21,834 nt of DNA from NCBI GenBank assembly GCA_026993705.1, contig JALWSJ010000117.1, forward strand, positions 3,642-25,475, in the 5' to 3' direction. Both the position numbers and the translations under genes were made by a program. The DNA comes from Flavobacteriales bacterium (GTDB lineage Bacteria > Bacteroidota > Bacteroidia > Flavobacteriales_D > Parvicellaceae). Every line of letters starts with the position of its first letter. The stretch's first letter is position 1. Below the pieces are notes generated by a model. It was not told the DNA's origin and made no database searches. It worked only from the letters and a program-made list of their open reading frames with translations. Positions 8,113 through 15,130 of this stretch are shown piece after piece.

Positions 8113-8120
8113 CAAAGCTA
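8113..8120 (-). promoter_or_regulatory. Candidate -7 box for fbaB
   Basis: TAGCTTTG on the minus strand matches TAnnTTTG and lies about 91 bases upstream of the ATG at 8022. No clear TTG is found at the -33 distance, so support is limited to one box. Confidence 0.4.
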
Positions 8121-8163
8121 ATAAAATTCTATTCTACCTCCTTTCATTTTCCCCTTATTTTTT

Positions 8164-8171
8164 TAACTTTG
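8164..8171 (+). promoter_or_regulatory. Candidate -7 box for the lipoprotein gene
   Basis: TAACTTTG matches TAnnTTTG and lies 24 bases before the ATG at 8196. It overlaps the apparent TTG start at 8169, which supports the later ATG. No good -33 box is seen. Confidence 0.45.
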
Positions 8172-8195
8172 TCTTGCATAAATATTAGTCCAATA

Positions 8196-8885
8196 ATGTT
8201 CCTTAACTCTAAATTTTTATTTTTCACAAGTATATTCTTTCTGTTTTTTCAACTTGAATCTTGCCATAAAGTCAATCATTTATCAAAAGATAAATATCCC
8301 GTTCATCATAATATTACCGTTACTTATTTTTGGATTGGCGAATCCGGAAATGCAGATAACAAAGACATACCTAATCGACAATCTGTTTGGGACGACAAAT
8401 GGCAAGAACATTATGGCGGTATTGACTCTCCTGAAAATAGAAATGGCTTTTTACCGGTCAACTTTATTCCAAATGAAAACCCTTTTTACTGTGCTCTTCC
8501 CTATAACGACAGAAAATCTAAATCCGGAAAAAGAAAGAAAAACGCCTACAAAGATATTTATTGGGCAGAAGAAAAACAGTGGAGCGATAACGAATCTATG
8601 TGTAAAAATAAATGGATTAAAATAACTAAAGGCAATAAAACAATCTATGCTCAATGGGAAGATGCAGGTCCTTTTGGCGAAAATGACTGGAAATATGTTT
8701 TTGGAACTAAACAACCTAAAAACAAAATAAATAATCATGCGGGAATAGATGTATCTCCGGCCATTCGAGATTACTTAGAATTAGACGATATTGATAAGGT
8801 TGACTGGCAATTCGTCTCAAAGGAAGATGTACCGGATGGAGTTTGGAGAAATACGATAACAAGGTCAAATATATATTGGCAATAA
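8196..8885 (+). CDS. Lipoprotein of unknown function, possibly with an RlpA-like double-psi barrel
   Basis: 229 residues from the ATG at 8196. A hydrophobic signal (LFFTSIFFLFFQ) ends in the lipobox LESC, so C23 is the likely lipidated residue. The mature protein is rich in W, D, K and N. AQWEDAGPFG (D156) and NHAGIDVSPAIRDYLEL (D185) resemble the two aspartate-bearing parts of RlpA-like double-psi beta-barrel proteins, with the 'GxDxSP' turn; this is inference from motif shape, not a confident assignment. Two cysteines (in FYCALP and SMCKNK) may form a disulfide after export. It is divergent from fbaB and precedes the GWxTD gene by 62 bases. Confidence 0.75.
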   Translation: MFLNSKFLFFTSIFFLFFQLESCHKVNHLSKDKYPVHHNITVTYFWIGESGNADNKDIPNRQSVWDDKWQEHYGGIDSPENRNGFLPVNFIPNENPFYCALPYNDRKSKSGKRKKNAYKDIYWAEEKQWSDNESMCKNKWIKITKGNKTIYAQWEDAGPFGENDWKYVFGTKQPKNKINNHAGIDVSPAIRDYLELDDIDKVDWQFVSKEDVPDGVWRNTITRSNIYWQ

Positions 8886-8903
8886 AGTGGTTTAATTTTT
8901 GTT

Positions 8904-8911
8904 TAACTTTG
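8904..8911 (+). promoter_or_regulatory. Candidate -7 box for the GWxTD-domain gene
   Basis: TAACTTTG fits TAnnTTTG and lies 36 bases before the chosen TTG start at 8948. The nearest upstream TTG (8876-8878) is 25 bases away, slightly too far. Confidence 0.45.
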
Positions 8912-8947
8912 TTTTACGCAATCATACATCTAAATACAATAACTAAT

Positions 8948-10360
8948 TTGAAATTAATCACTTACATACTAGCCTTTTCTTTTCTTAGTTTTACTCAAAC
9001 AGCCTTTTCGCAAATAGAAGCCATATTATCCCATAAAAATTTCTACACCACTCCCCGTGCCTACATCGAAAGCTATATAGAAATACCTGCAACAAGCATC
9101 AAATTCACTAAAAATAAAGTCGGAGGAGTATTTTACAATATCAAAGTTCAACAAAAATTATGGGAAGATACAGTGCTAATTCAGACACTACAATACTTAA
9201 TAAAAACCGAAGATACCTCCACGAGCAAAGTATTGGAAAATATCATTGACCAACGTCGTTTTTATGTAAAAAACAATTCTACTTATAAGTTGGAAATTAA
9301 TATAAAAGACTTAATAGGAAAATCACAATTCACCAAAACTACCACAATACCTGTTTACTTCCCCATTGACTCTATCTCTTTTTCTGATATAGAATTATTA
9401 GAATATTACAGTAAAACAGACAAACAAACTCCCATTTCCAAGTCAGGATTTAATCTTTATCCTTTAGTTGACGAATTTTACAACAACGACATTATTCGGC
9501 TATCCTATTACACAGAAATCTACAACACTAATCTAATCCCGGACACCTCCGGGTATGTTTTACTACAATACATTGAAGAGTATTCAACTCATGAAAAAAC
9601 AGGCAACTACAATCGAATAAAAAGATTTCTACCAACCATAGTTCAACCAATTCTTAACAACTGGAATATCGAACAACTTCCGACAGGAAATTACAATTTG
9701 GTTCTACAACTTCGCGACCGCAACAATGAAGTAATTACAGAAAAGAAAAAAAGAATCCAACGACTAAATTTTAAAAACGTTGTTAGAGTAGAAGAACTTA
9801 ACAATAATGAATACGCAGGCACATTTGTTGAAAGCATCCCAAAAGATTCATTAGACGAACAAATAAGGATGCTTCAACCCATAGCCGATGAATTAGAACA
9901 AATCACTATAACCCATCACCTTCCCACCCTTGACGAACAAATGAAGAGAGCCTTCATCTACTCCTTTTGGAAAAACCACAATCCCGAAAACCCAGAAAAA
10001 GAATGGAGGCTTTACAAAAGAAAAATAAGATACGTGCACAGTCAATTTGCAACAAACCGTAAAAAAGGATACGAAACCGACCGTGGACGCATCTATTTAA
10101 AATACGGCATGCCTAACAGCATCAACAGTAACCCTAGTTCAGACAGTATGTACCCCTATCAAGTTTGGCACTATTACAGAGCAGGAAAATACAATAACAA
10201 AACCTGTATTTTTTACTCCCCAAACTCTATGGTTGACGACTATATCTTATTGCACAGCGACATACCAGGCGAAGCTAAAGATCTGAATTGGCAACGCACC
10301 ATAAAAAAACAAAACAACGCACCAACTCAACTTCAACACCAAAATTGGTTTCAATATTAA
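8948..10360 (+). CDS. GWxTD-domain exported protein
   Basis: 470 residues from a TTG at 8948, chosen because it begins a clean signal peptide (MKLITYILAFSFLSFTQTAFSQ) and no in-frame ATG is nearby. The frame stays open upstream to a TTG at 8843, but that part overlaps the preceding gene and has no signal. The middle region looks beta-rich, while the C-terminal 130 residues form the domain named after GWxTD: WKNHNPENPEKEW, then GYETDRGRIYLKYGMP (from residue 374), with Y replacing W. The domain is common in Bacteroidota exported proteins and its biochemical role is not established. The gene is convergent with the downstream symporter; repeat elements fill the gap. Confidence 0.85.
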   Translation: MKLITYILAFSFLSFTQTAFSQIEAILSHKNFYTTPRAYIESYIEIPATSIKFTKNKVGGVFYNIKVQQKLWEDTVLIQTLQYLIKTEDTSTSKVLENIIDQRRFYVKNNSTYKLEINIKDLIGKSQFTKTTTIPVYFPIDSISFSDIELLEYYSKTDKQTPISKSGFNLYPLVDEFYNNDIIRLSYYTEIYNTNLIPDTSGYVLLQYIEEYSTHEKTGNYNRIKRFLPTIVQPILNNWNIEQLPTGNYNLVLQLRDRNNEVITEKKKRIQRLNFKNVVRVEELNNNEYAGTFVESIPKDSLDEQIRMLQPIADELEQITITHHLPTLDEQMKRAFIYSFWKNHNPENPEKEWRLYKRKIRYVHSQFATNRKKGYETDRGRIYLKYGMPNSINSNPSSDSMYPYQVWHYYRAGKYNNKTCIFYSPNSMVDDYILLHSDIPGEAKDLNWQRTIKKQNNAPTQLQHQNWFQY

Positions 10361-10475
10361 TACCATTTGAATATTGAAAAGAGGTGAAAGAAAGTGAGTT
10401 TAAGATTTTATGAAGAAGTATAAGAAAAATAAAAACGCTTTCTAAGGTTATTTTCAATCTTTGAATGGTGTAAAA
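10361..10475 (+). repeat. Imperfect palindromic element between convergent genes
   Basis: TACCATTTGAATATTGAAAA at the left is matched in inverse by TTTTCAATCTTTGAATGGTG at the right, around about 70 bases. The interior contains GAAGAAGTATAAGAAAAATA, which also occurs with few changes on the minus strand at 14855-14886. It starts at the stop of the GWxTD gene and directly precedes repeat A2. Confidence 0.65.
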
Positions 10476-10484
10476 CAATACTTT

Positions 10485-10624
10485 GGGCGTTCCCCCAATT
10501 CATCAAACAAACATATCGCTCTCGCGAAACATTTGTTAGATGAATTGGGGTCAGGCTATCCGTTATATCTTTTGTGTTGCATATACGCAACAACACAAAA
10601 GGATGCCACTTCTATCCCTAACGC
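10485..10624 (+). repeat. Dispersed double-hairpin repeat, copy A2
   Basis: Starts GGGCGTTCCCCC and ends CTATCCCTAACGC. Hairpin 1 begins CCCCAATTCATC and closes with GATGAATTGGGG around a TCTC loop (CGC TCTC GCG). The linker is TCAGGCTATCCGTTATATC. Hairpin 2 is CTTTTGTGTTGC ... GCAACAACACAAAAG with a 3-base CAA bulge. The element ends five bases from the symporter stop and lies between two convergent genes, so it could terminate both. The open frame at 10461-10808 runs through it and is not a gene. Confidence 0.85.
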
Positions 10625-10628
10625 ACTT

Positions 10629-12083
10629 CTAAGGAAGTTCTTCGTTATACATCTTATCCAATTCCTCATCGGGAACAACATTCAGTTCGTCCTCCGTTAC
10701 AGCGATTACCGTTGCCACAGTAGCATCCCCCGTAACATTAACAACCGTTCTCATCATATCCAAAATTCTGTCAATCGGCATAATAAAAGCAATCCAAACA
10801 GGGTTTAACCCAACAGAACCTAAAACAATCATCAACATTACCAATCCTGCACTCGGCACCGCTGCCGAACCAATAGAAGCCATAGTAGCGGTAATAACTA
10901 TCGTCATTTGCTGTCCAAACGATAGATCTATCAAGTGAATTTGAGCCAAAAATATAGCTGCCACAGCTTGATATAAACTTGTACCGTCCATATTTACCGT
11001 TGCTCCAATCGGCAACACAAAACTGGTAATTTCTTTTGACACTCCTATCCTATCACGTACGCACTCTATCGTAACGGGAAGAGTTACTGCACTTGAACTC
11101 GTAGAAAAAGCAAGGAACTGAGCTGGACTGATTCTTTTAAAAAATCCTCCGTAAGTAATTTTCTTTTTTGCTACCAATAACAAAATACTCGGATAAACCA
11201 CAAATATCATTAACCCTAAACCGATTATGACGACTAAACTATAAACCCCCAACGTAGAAAATAACTCAATGAGTTTATAAGGATCGTCTTTGGCTAATTC
11301 CGAAAATTTCCCCGCCAAAAGAGCAAAGACAAAAAATGGTGCAAACTTCATTATCAAATCCACCATTTTAAGAAAAACATCATTAAAACCTCCAATAACA
11401 GCATTCAGCGGACGAGCGGACTCCTGCGGTATCAACAATAATGAAACACCAAAGAAAATACCAAAAAAAATGACCTGCAACATCAATTTGTTATTGGTCA
11501 ACGATACAAAAATATTGGAAGGCACAACATCCACCAAAGCTTGTAACGGTCGCGACTGTTTTTTAGATTGCAAAGCACTTTCTTTCTTTTTGAAACTTTT
11601 ATCATTTGCAATTTCAGCTTCTTTTATTTTGTAATCTTTTTTAGCTTCTTCTACATAAGATGCATATTGCGTATCTTCCAAATAATGCTTACCGTCTTTT
11701 ATCTCCGTTCCTGTTTCTTGACACCAAAGCTCATATTCAATACGGTTTTTGACCAATTGTTCTTCCTGCATATACTTACCGGGTTGAATAATATTAACCA
11801 ACATTAACCCCAATGAAACAGCAAAAACAGTAGTAACTAAATAAAATCCAAGTGTTTTTATACCTGTTTTCCCTAACTTGGCAATATCTTTTAAATCAGC
11901 AACTCCTTTGATGATAGAAAACAAAACCAAAGGAACAGCTATCATTTTCAATAAATTGATAAAGATAGTTCCAAACGGTGCTATCCAATCCAACGTAAAC
12001 TCTGACCAACCTAAAAAACTAGATACAAATGCCCAAATGATTCCCGCTACTAATCCGATTATTATTTTCCAATGTATTGCCAT
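10629..12083 (-). CDS. Sodium/proton-coupled acidic amino acid symporter (DAACS family)
   Basis: 484 residues, longer than GltP-type proteins (about 420-440). It is an inner membrane transporter for glutamate/aspartate or dicarboxylates. The conserved elements are present: the serine-rich HP1 tip STSSSAV (327-333), NMDGT (364-368), the HP2 segment IGSAAVPSAG (404-413), and D442, R445, N449 and D453 in DRILDMMRTVVNVTGD. The last four match the D394/R397/N401/D405 set of GltPh, favouring an acidic amino acid substrate. The additional length is a charged insert at about 102-180 between early membrane helices. It is convergent with the GWxTD gene. Confidence 0.92.
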   Translation of the reverse strand: MAIHWKIIIGLVAGIIWAFVSSFLGWSEFTLDWIAPFGTIFINLLKMIAVPLVLFSIIKGVADLKDIAKLGKTGIKTLGFYLVTTVFAVSLGLMLVNIIQPGKYMQEEQLVKNRIEYELWCQETGTEIKDGKHYLEDTQYASYVEEAKKDYKIKEAEIANDKSFKKKESALQSKKQSRPLQALVDVVPSNIFVSLTNNKLMLQVIFFGIFFGVSLLLIPQESARPLNAVIGGFNDVFLKMVDLIMKFAPFFVFALLAGKFSELAKDDPYKLIELFSTLGVYSLVVIIGLGLMIFVVYPSILLLVAKKKITYGGFFKRISPAQFLAFSTSSSAVTLPVTIECVRDRIGVSKEITSFVLPIGATVNMDGTSLYQAVAAIFLAQIHLIDLSFGQQMTIVITATMASIGSAAVPSAGLVMLMIVLGSVGLNPVWIAFIMPIDRILDMMRTVVNVTGDATVATVIAVTEDELNVVPDEELDKMYNEELP

Positions 12084-12146
12084 AGTTTATTTTAAATTGA
12101 AAACAAAAATAATAGAAAACATCAGCTTAGACTGTCTTTGCTTATT

Positions 12147-12722
12147 TTATTTTGAAACTGATGTATAAAAATTATCAATCATTCTAAGTCCGTGTTCCGT
12201 TAGTATGGATTCCGGATGAAACTGAACGCCATAAACAGGTAACAGTTTATGCTTGAAACTCATAATAATATCATCATCCGTAATGGAGGTAATCTGTAAC
12301 TCCCTTGGCAGTTTATAAGAATCAACAGCCCAAGAATGGTATCGTCCGACCTTAGTTCGATTTGGCACTCCTTTAAAAAGACCTCCTTTTTTTATGATAT
12401 TTATCGGCGTATCAACTCCATGTTGAACCACAGATAATTGTTTTAGTCGCCCACCAAAAAACTCGCCCAAAGCCTGGTGTCCTAAACAAACACCTAATAT
12501 ATTCTTTGTCCGATGATAAGTATTAATTGCAGCCATGGTTAAGCCTGCATCACTAGGTAAACCAGGACCTGGAGATAATACAATACAATCGTACTCGTCT
12601 AATTCGCTTAATTCAAATTTATCGTTTCTTACGACATGAGGAAATTCCCCGGTTACCATTGCTATGTAACGGGCTAAATTAAAGGTAAACGAATCGTAGT
12701 TATCTATTATTACGGTCTTCAA
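12147..12722 (-). CDS. Anthranilate/aminodeoxychorismate synthase glutamine amidotransferase subunit
   Basis: 191 residues, a complete class I glutamine amidotransferase. The N terminus MKTVIIDNYDSFTFNL is typical of TrpG/PabA. The catalytic triad is C79 (GVCLGHQALGE), H169 and E171 (VQFHPESILTEHG). The oxyanion segment LSPGPGLPSDAG is at 49-60. The subunit supplies ammonia to a chorismate-binding partner that is not in this window. It is not next to trp genes but 12 bases after dapD, so a PabA or shared TrpG/PabA role is plausible; the sequence alone does not decide. Confidence 0.9.
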   Translation of the reverse strand: MKTVIIDNYDSFTFNLARYIAMVTGEFPHVVRNDKFELSELDEYDCIVLSPGPGLPSDAGLTMAAINTYHRTKNILGVCLGHQALGEFFGGRLKQLSVVQHGVDTPINIIKKGGLFKGVPNRTKVGRYHSWAVDSYKLPRELQITSITDDDIIMSFKHKLLPVYGVQFHPESILTEHGLRMIDNFYTSVSK

Positions 12723-12734
12723 ATCTTGTTATAC

Positions 12735-13550
12735 TTAAACTGCTACTTCGTTTTCACGAAGAGCATCGTTTAACGATGTTTTAAGGTCTGTACTTGCCTT
12801 TCTTTCTCCAATTATGAAGGCACAAGGCACTTGATATTCTCCTGCCTTAAATTTTTTGGTATAAGTACCAGGAATCACCACTTTTCTAGGAGGAACGTAA
12901 CCTCTGTATTCTTTAGGTTCATCTCCTGTTACATCAATTATTTTGGTCGATTTGGTCAACACTACGTTTGCTCCAAGTACTGCTTCTTTTCCGACTCTTA
13001 CACCTTCTACGATAATGCATCTACTTCCTATAAAAGCTCCATCCTCTACAATAACAGGCGATGCTTGTAGGGGTTCAAGTACGCCTCCAATTCCAACGCC
13101 ACCGCTTAAATGTACATTTTTTCCAATTTGAGCACATGAACCTACGGTAGCCCACGTATCTACCATTGTTCCGCTATCGACATACGCTCCAATATTTACA
13201 TACGAAGGCATCATAATCACTCCCGATGCAACGTATGCTCCATATCGTGCTATCGCGTGAGGAACAACTCTTACTCCTAATTCCTTGTACCCTGTTTTTA
13301 AAGCCATTTTATCGTGAAACTCAAAAGGACCAACCTCAATAGTCTCCATTTTACGAATAGGAAAATATAAGACAACGGCTTTTTTTACCCATTCGTTTAC
13401 TTGCCACTCCTCCCCTTTCGGTTCTGCTGTACGCAATTCTCCTTTATCTATTTTTTCAATTACTTGATTTATAGCTTCTATGGTATCGGAATTTTGTAAT
13501 AAACTTCTATCTTCCCAAGCCGATTCTATTTTATTTTTTAGTTCTTGCAT
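12735..13550 (-). CDS. dapD: Tetrahydrodipicolinate N-succinyltransferase
   Basis: 271 residues. It transfers succinyl from succinyl-CoA to tetrahydrodipicolinate in lysine and meso-diaminopimelate synthesis. A helical N-terminal domain (about 1-95) precedes a left-handed beta-helix of hexapeptide repeats (about 100-235). The repeats include GAYVDSGTMVDTWATVGSCA (121-140, with the conserved D131), HLSGGVGIGGVLEPL (147-161) and IGSRCIIVEG (174-183). The length matches proteobacterial DapD. It is in tight series with ytxJ upstream (14-base gap) and the amidotransferase downstream (12-base gap), so they probably share a transcript. Confidence 0.95.
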   Translation of the reverse strand: MQELKNKIESAWEDRSLLQNSDTIEAINQVIEKIDKGELRTAEPKGEEWQVNEWVKKAVVLYFPIRKMETIEVGPFEFHDKMALKTGYKELGVRVVPHAIARYGAYVASGVIMMPSYVNIGAYVDSGTMVDTWATVGSCAQIGKNVHLSGGVGIGGVLEPLQASPVIVEDGAFIGSRCIIVEGVRVGKEAVLGANVVLTKSTKIIDVTGDEPKEYRGYVPPRKVVIPGTYTKKFKAGEYQVPCAFIIGERKASTDLKTSLNDALRENEVAV

Positions 13551-13564
13551 TTGTTTGTTATGAT

Positions 13565-13930
13565 TTATTTATCTAGCGTTTCCTTAACCCCACTCACATT
13601 AATCGAGTTATGCGACTTTACATAAATAGGTTTACGTTGCTGAAACACTATCAATTGTGGTGATTGGTGTTCTACGTCTAAATCTTGAGCTATCGCATTG
13701 GAAACATCTCGATGCTTGATTAAATCTAAATAATAAAGCGGTAATTTATTATCTTCAATATCCCAATCCCGTTCGATACGTTGCTTTGCCATTACACTGA
13801 TGGAACATCTTGTACTATGTTTAAATACCGCTACCGGATACTCTTCTGATTGTTCCATTATTTTTTTCCAATCCGATAAAGAGTGAATTTCTTTCCAATT
13901 GAATTTTTCTTTTTTTGAAAACCAAGCCAT
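13565..13930 (-). CDS. ytxJ: Bacillithiol system redox protein YtxJ (monothiol bacilliredoxin-like)
   Basis: 121 residues with a thioredoxin-like fold. The putative active cysteine is C42 in KHSTRCSIS, with serine where a second thiol would be in a dithiol protein. A cis-proline region follows at HQSPQLIVFQ. Members of this family remove bacillithiol from proteins, and its presence implies bacillithiol as the low-molecular-weight thiol. The N terminus MAWFSKKEKFNWKEI is typical of flavobacterial members. It heads the ytxJ-dapD-amidotransferase series. Confidence 0.88.
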   Translation of the reverse strand: MAWFSKKEKFNWKEIHSLSDWKKIMEQSEEYPVAVFKHSTRCSISVMAKQRIERDWDIEDNKLPLYYLDLIKHRDVSNAIAQDLDVEHQSPQLIVFQQRKPIYVKSHNSINVSGVKETLDK

Positions 13931-13999
13931 TTTGTTTTATTTTATTTTACATTATGAAAAATCGACTATAAAGTAAATTTCTATTCTTCAGAATAATAG

Positions 14000-14682
14000 T
14001 TAATACTTTTCAGCTACTCCGTAAACAATATAACGATTATGTTCAGGGATAAATTTATCAAAAATCGAATCTATTTTCCCTAAAAATTGACGTTGTTTTT
14101 CAGTTCTTCCAAACGCTCCCAAAAAACCAACTGTTTTATAATCCACTATATCAAAAGAACTGAAAATACTTTCAATCTCATCATATTTTAGATAATTCCA
14201 CCTGCTTCCCCATTTGATAAATTTTTTCCTCAGAAATTTATGCAACTTTGAGGCTTCTAAATTCTCCGCAAACAATAATTTACCATTCGGTTTTAAACTT
14301 TTATAGATTTCATCTATAACAGCTTTTTTTAGTGCGTCCTTGTTATCACTGCTTACACCTCCCAAAATGGATTAAAAACTACAATATCGAATTGATTTTC
14401 ATAAGGTATATTTATTGCATCAATACTCGCGTACTGAATTTTTTCGGTACATGCATATTTCTTATGCAAAACCGATGCTATTGCTTCCGGTGATTCTAAA
14501 TCAGAACAAACAACATTATTACCTTGTTTTCCCAACCATAATGATAATCCTCCTCTCCTACCTCCTAACTCTAAACAAGTATAGTTTGATGATTTTACAT
14601 CTACTTTTTTCGTCCAAAAACCTATTGCTTTTGACCAGTTTACAACATCCCACTCTACTACATCCTCTATAAATTTATCCAT
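14000..14682 (-). pseudogene. SAM-dependent methyltransferase broken by a single-base frameshift
   Basis: Two frames together make one class I methyltransferase of about 227 residues. The first (14682 to 14353) has the start MDKFIEDVVEW, motif I LELGGRRGGLSLWLG and the acidic end of strand 2, VVCSDLES. The second (from about 14370 to 14000) contains GGVSSDNKDALKKAVIDEIYKSLKPNGKLLFAENL and the C-terminal half. The break is near 14372: adding one A after GTTTTTAA (minus strand) restores ...FDIVVFKSILGGVSSDN.... Without it, translation ends at ...VVFNPFWEV. The second half has no good start of its own. A sequencing error in this short A run, or a recent mutation, cannot be excluded. The substrate is unknown. 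Confidence 0.8.
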
Positions 14683-14762
14683 TTTCCTTATTTTCTTAAT
14701 TCTATTTATCTAATTTCTTTTGTATTGATACACTACTTTTATCATAAGTACAATACTATATT

Positions 14763-14803
14763 CATCATCTAAAGAAAACTAAATTCCTTTTTCTTTACTC
14801 CCA
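14763..14803 (-). repeat. Partial AAATGAGC-type module, copy B3b
   Basis: On the minus strand GGGAGTAAAGAAAAAGGAAT then TTTAGTTTTCTTTAGATGATGAA lines up with 3217-3253 and with the minus strand of 14924-14960. The small hairpin AAAGAAAA / TTTTCTTT is kept. It is a second, older-looking copy next to B3. Confidence 0.5.
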
Positions 14804-14811
14804 TCTGTCTA

Positions 14812-14837
14812 GCATTAGGGATTGGTATCCCTAATGC
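14812..14837. repeat. Perfect 11 bp inverted repeat derived from element ends
   Basis: GCATTAGGGAT, loop TGGT, ATCCCTAATGC. Each arm resembles the conserved end of the A element (CTATCCYTAACGC, or GCGTTAGGGATAG in reverse), so two element ends appear to have met head to head. Confidence 0.6.
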
Positions 14838-14987
14838 ATATAAAATGAGCACCATAAAATGTTTTTATTTCCTTTATACTTCTTCAAAATTATTTTCCAT
14901 AGCTAGGGCTATGCAAAAGAATTTTTCATCGCCTAAGAAAACTAAACTCCGTTTTCTTCTCGCTCATTTTCTCCGCGTTAGGGATAG
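14826..14987 (-). repeat. 162 bp palindromic element B3 with about 28 bp inverted ends
   Basis: The left end TATCCCTAATGC then AAAATGAGC (14826-14853) is matched in inverse by GCTCATTTT then GCGTTAGGGATA (14960-14987). The centre has a hairpin CATAGC-TAGG-GCTATG (about 14899-14914), flanked by TTTT/AAAA-rich arms. A second small hairpin AAGAAAAC / GTTTTCTT lies near the right end. The right end overlaps the conserved terminus of A3. The central CATAGC/GCTATG hairpin recurs in the palindrome at 21045-21207. Confidence 0.65.
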
Positions 14988-15125
14988 AACGGCGTGTTTG
15001 AACTCCTTTTGGTTTGTTGCATATATGCAAACCAAAAGAGTGAGTAGTGATAGCCCGACCTTTACGGCGTTGAAAAGTGGTGTAGTGCAACGAAACCGCT
15101 TTTCAACACCGTAAAGGGAACGCCC
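14975..15125 (-). repeat. Dispersed double-hairpin repeat, copy A3 (inverted)
   Basis: On the minus strand it starts GGGCGTTCCC at 15125, five bases after the S9 peptidase stop, and ends CTATCCCTAACGC at 14975. Hairpin 1 arms are TTTACGGCGTTGAAAAG / CTTTTCAACACCGTAAA with a longer loop than in other copies. The linker is TCGGGCTATC. Hairpin 2 is CTTTTGGTTTGCA ... TGCAACAAACCAAAAG with a 3-base bulge. It is the most diverged of the four copies, yet it keeps the complete layout. It is placed to serve as the 3' end of the peptidase mRNA. Confidence 0.8.
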
Positions 15126-15130
15126 AAAAC

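Larger units (their letters stand above)
14683..15130. other. Gene-free interval made of repeats
   Basis: About 450 bases between the methyltransferase start and the S9 peptidase stop. It holds a partial AAATGAGC-type module (14763-14803), a perfect 11 bp hairpin (14812-14837), a 162 bp palindromic element (14826-14987) and repeat A3 (14975-15125). The open frame at 14845-15114 crosses these repeats and has no protein character. 14683-14762 presumably contains the methyltransferase promoter, but no clear TAnnTTTG box is visible. Confidence 0.7.

Noticed and set aside
8023..8115. N-terminal extension of the aldolase to the ATG at 8115
   Set aside because: The extra 31 residues are not family-like and overlap the likely promoter; the ATG at 8022 gives the expected length and puts the lysine at 237.
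10461..10808. 115-codon plus-strand open frame
   Set aside because: It runs through repeat A2 and then antisense through the symporter 3' end; it has no protein character or start context.
14353..14385. Programmed ribosomal frameshift in the methyltransferase
   Set aside because: There is no slippery heptamer with a downstream structure at the site; a simple one-base loss explains it.
14845..15114. 89-codon plus-strand open frame
   Set aside because: It lies wholly within the palindromic element B3 and repeat A3.
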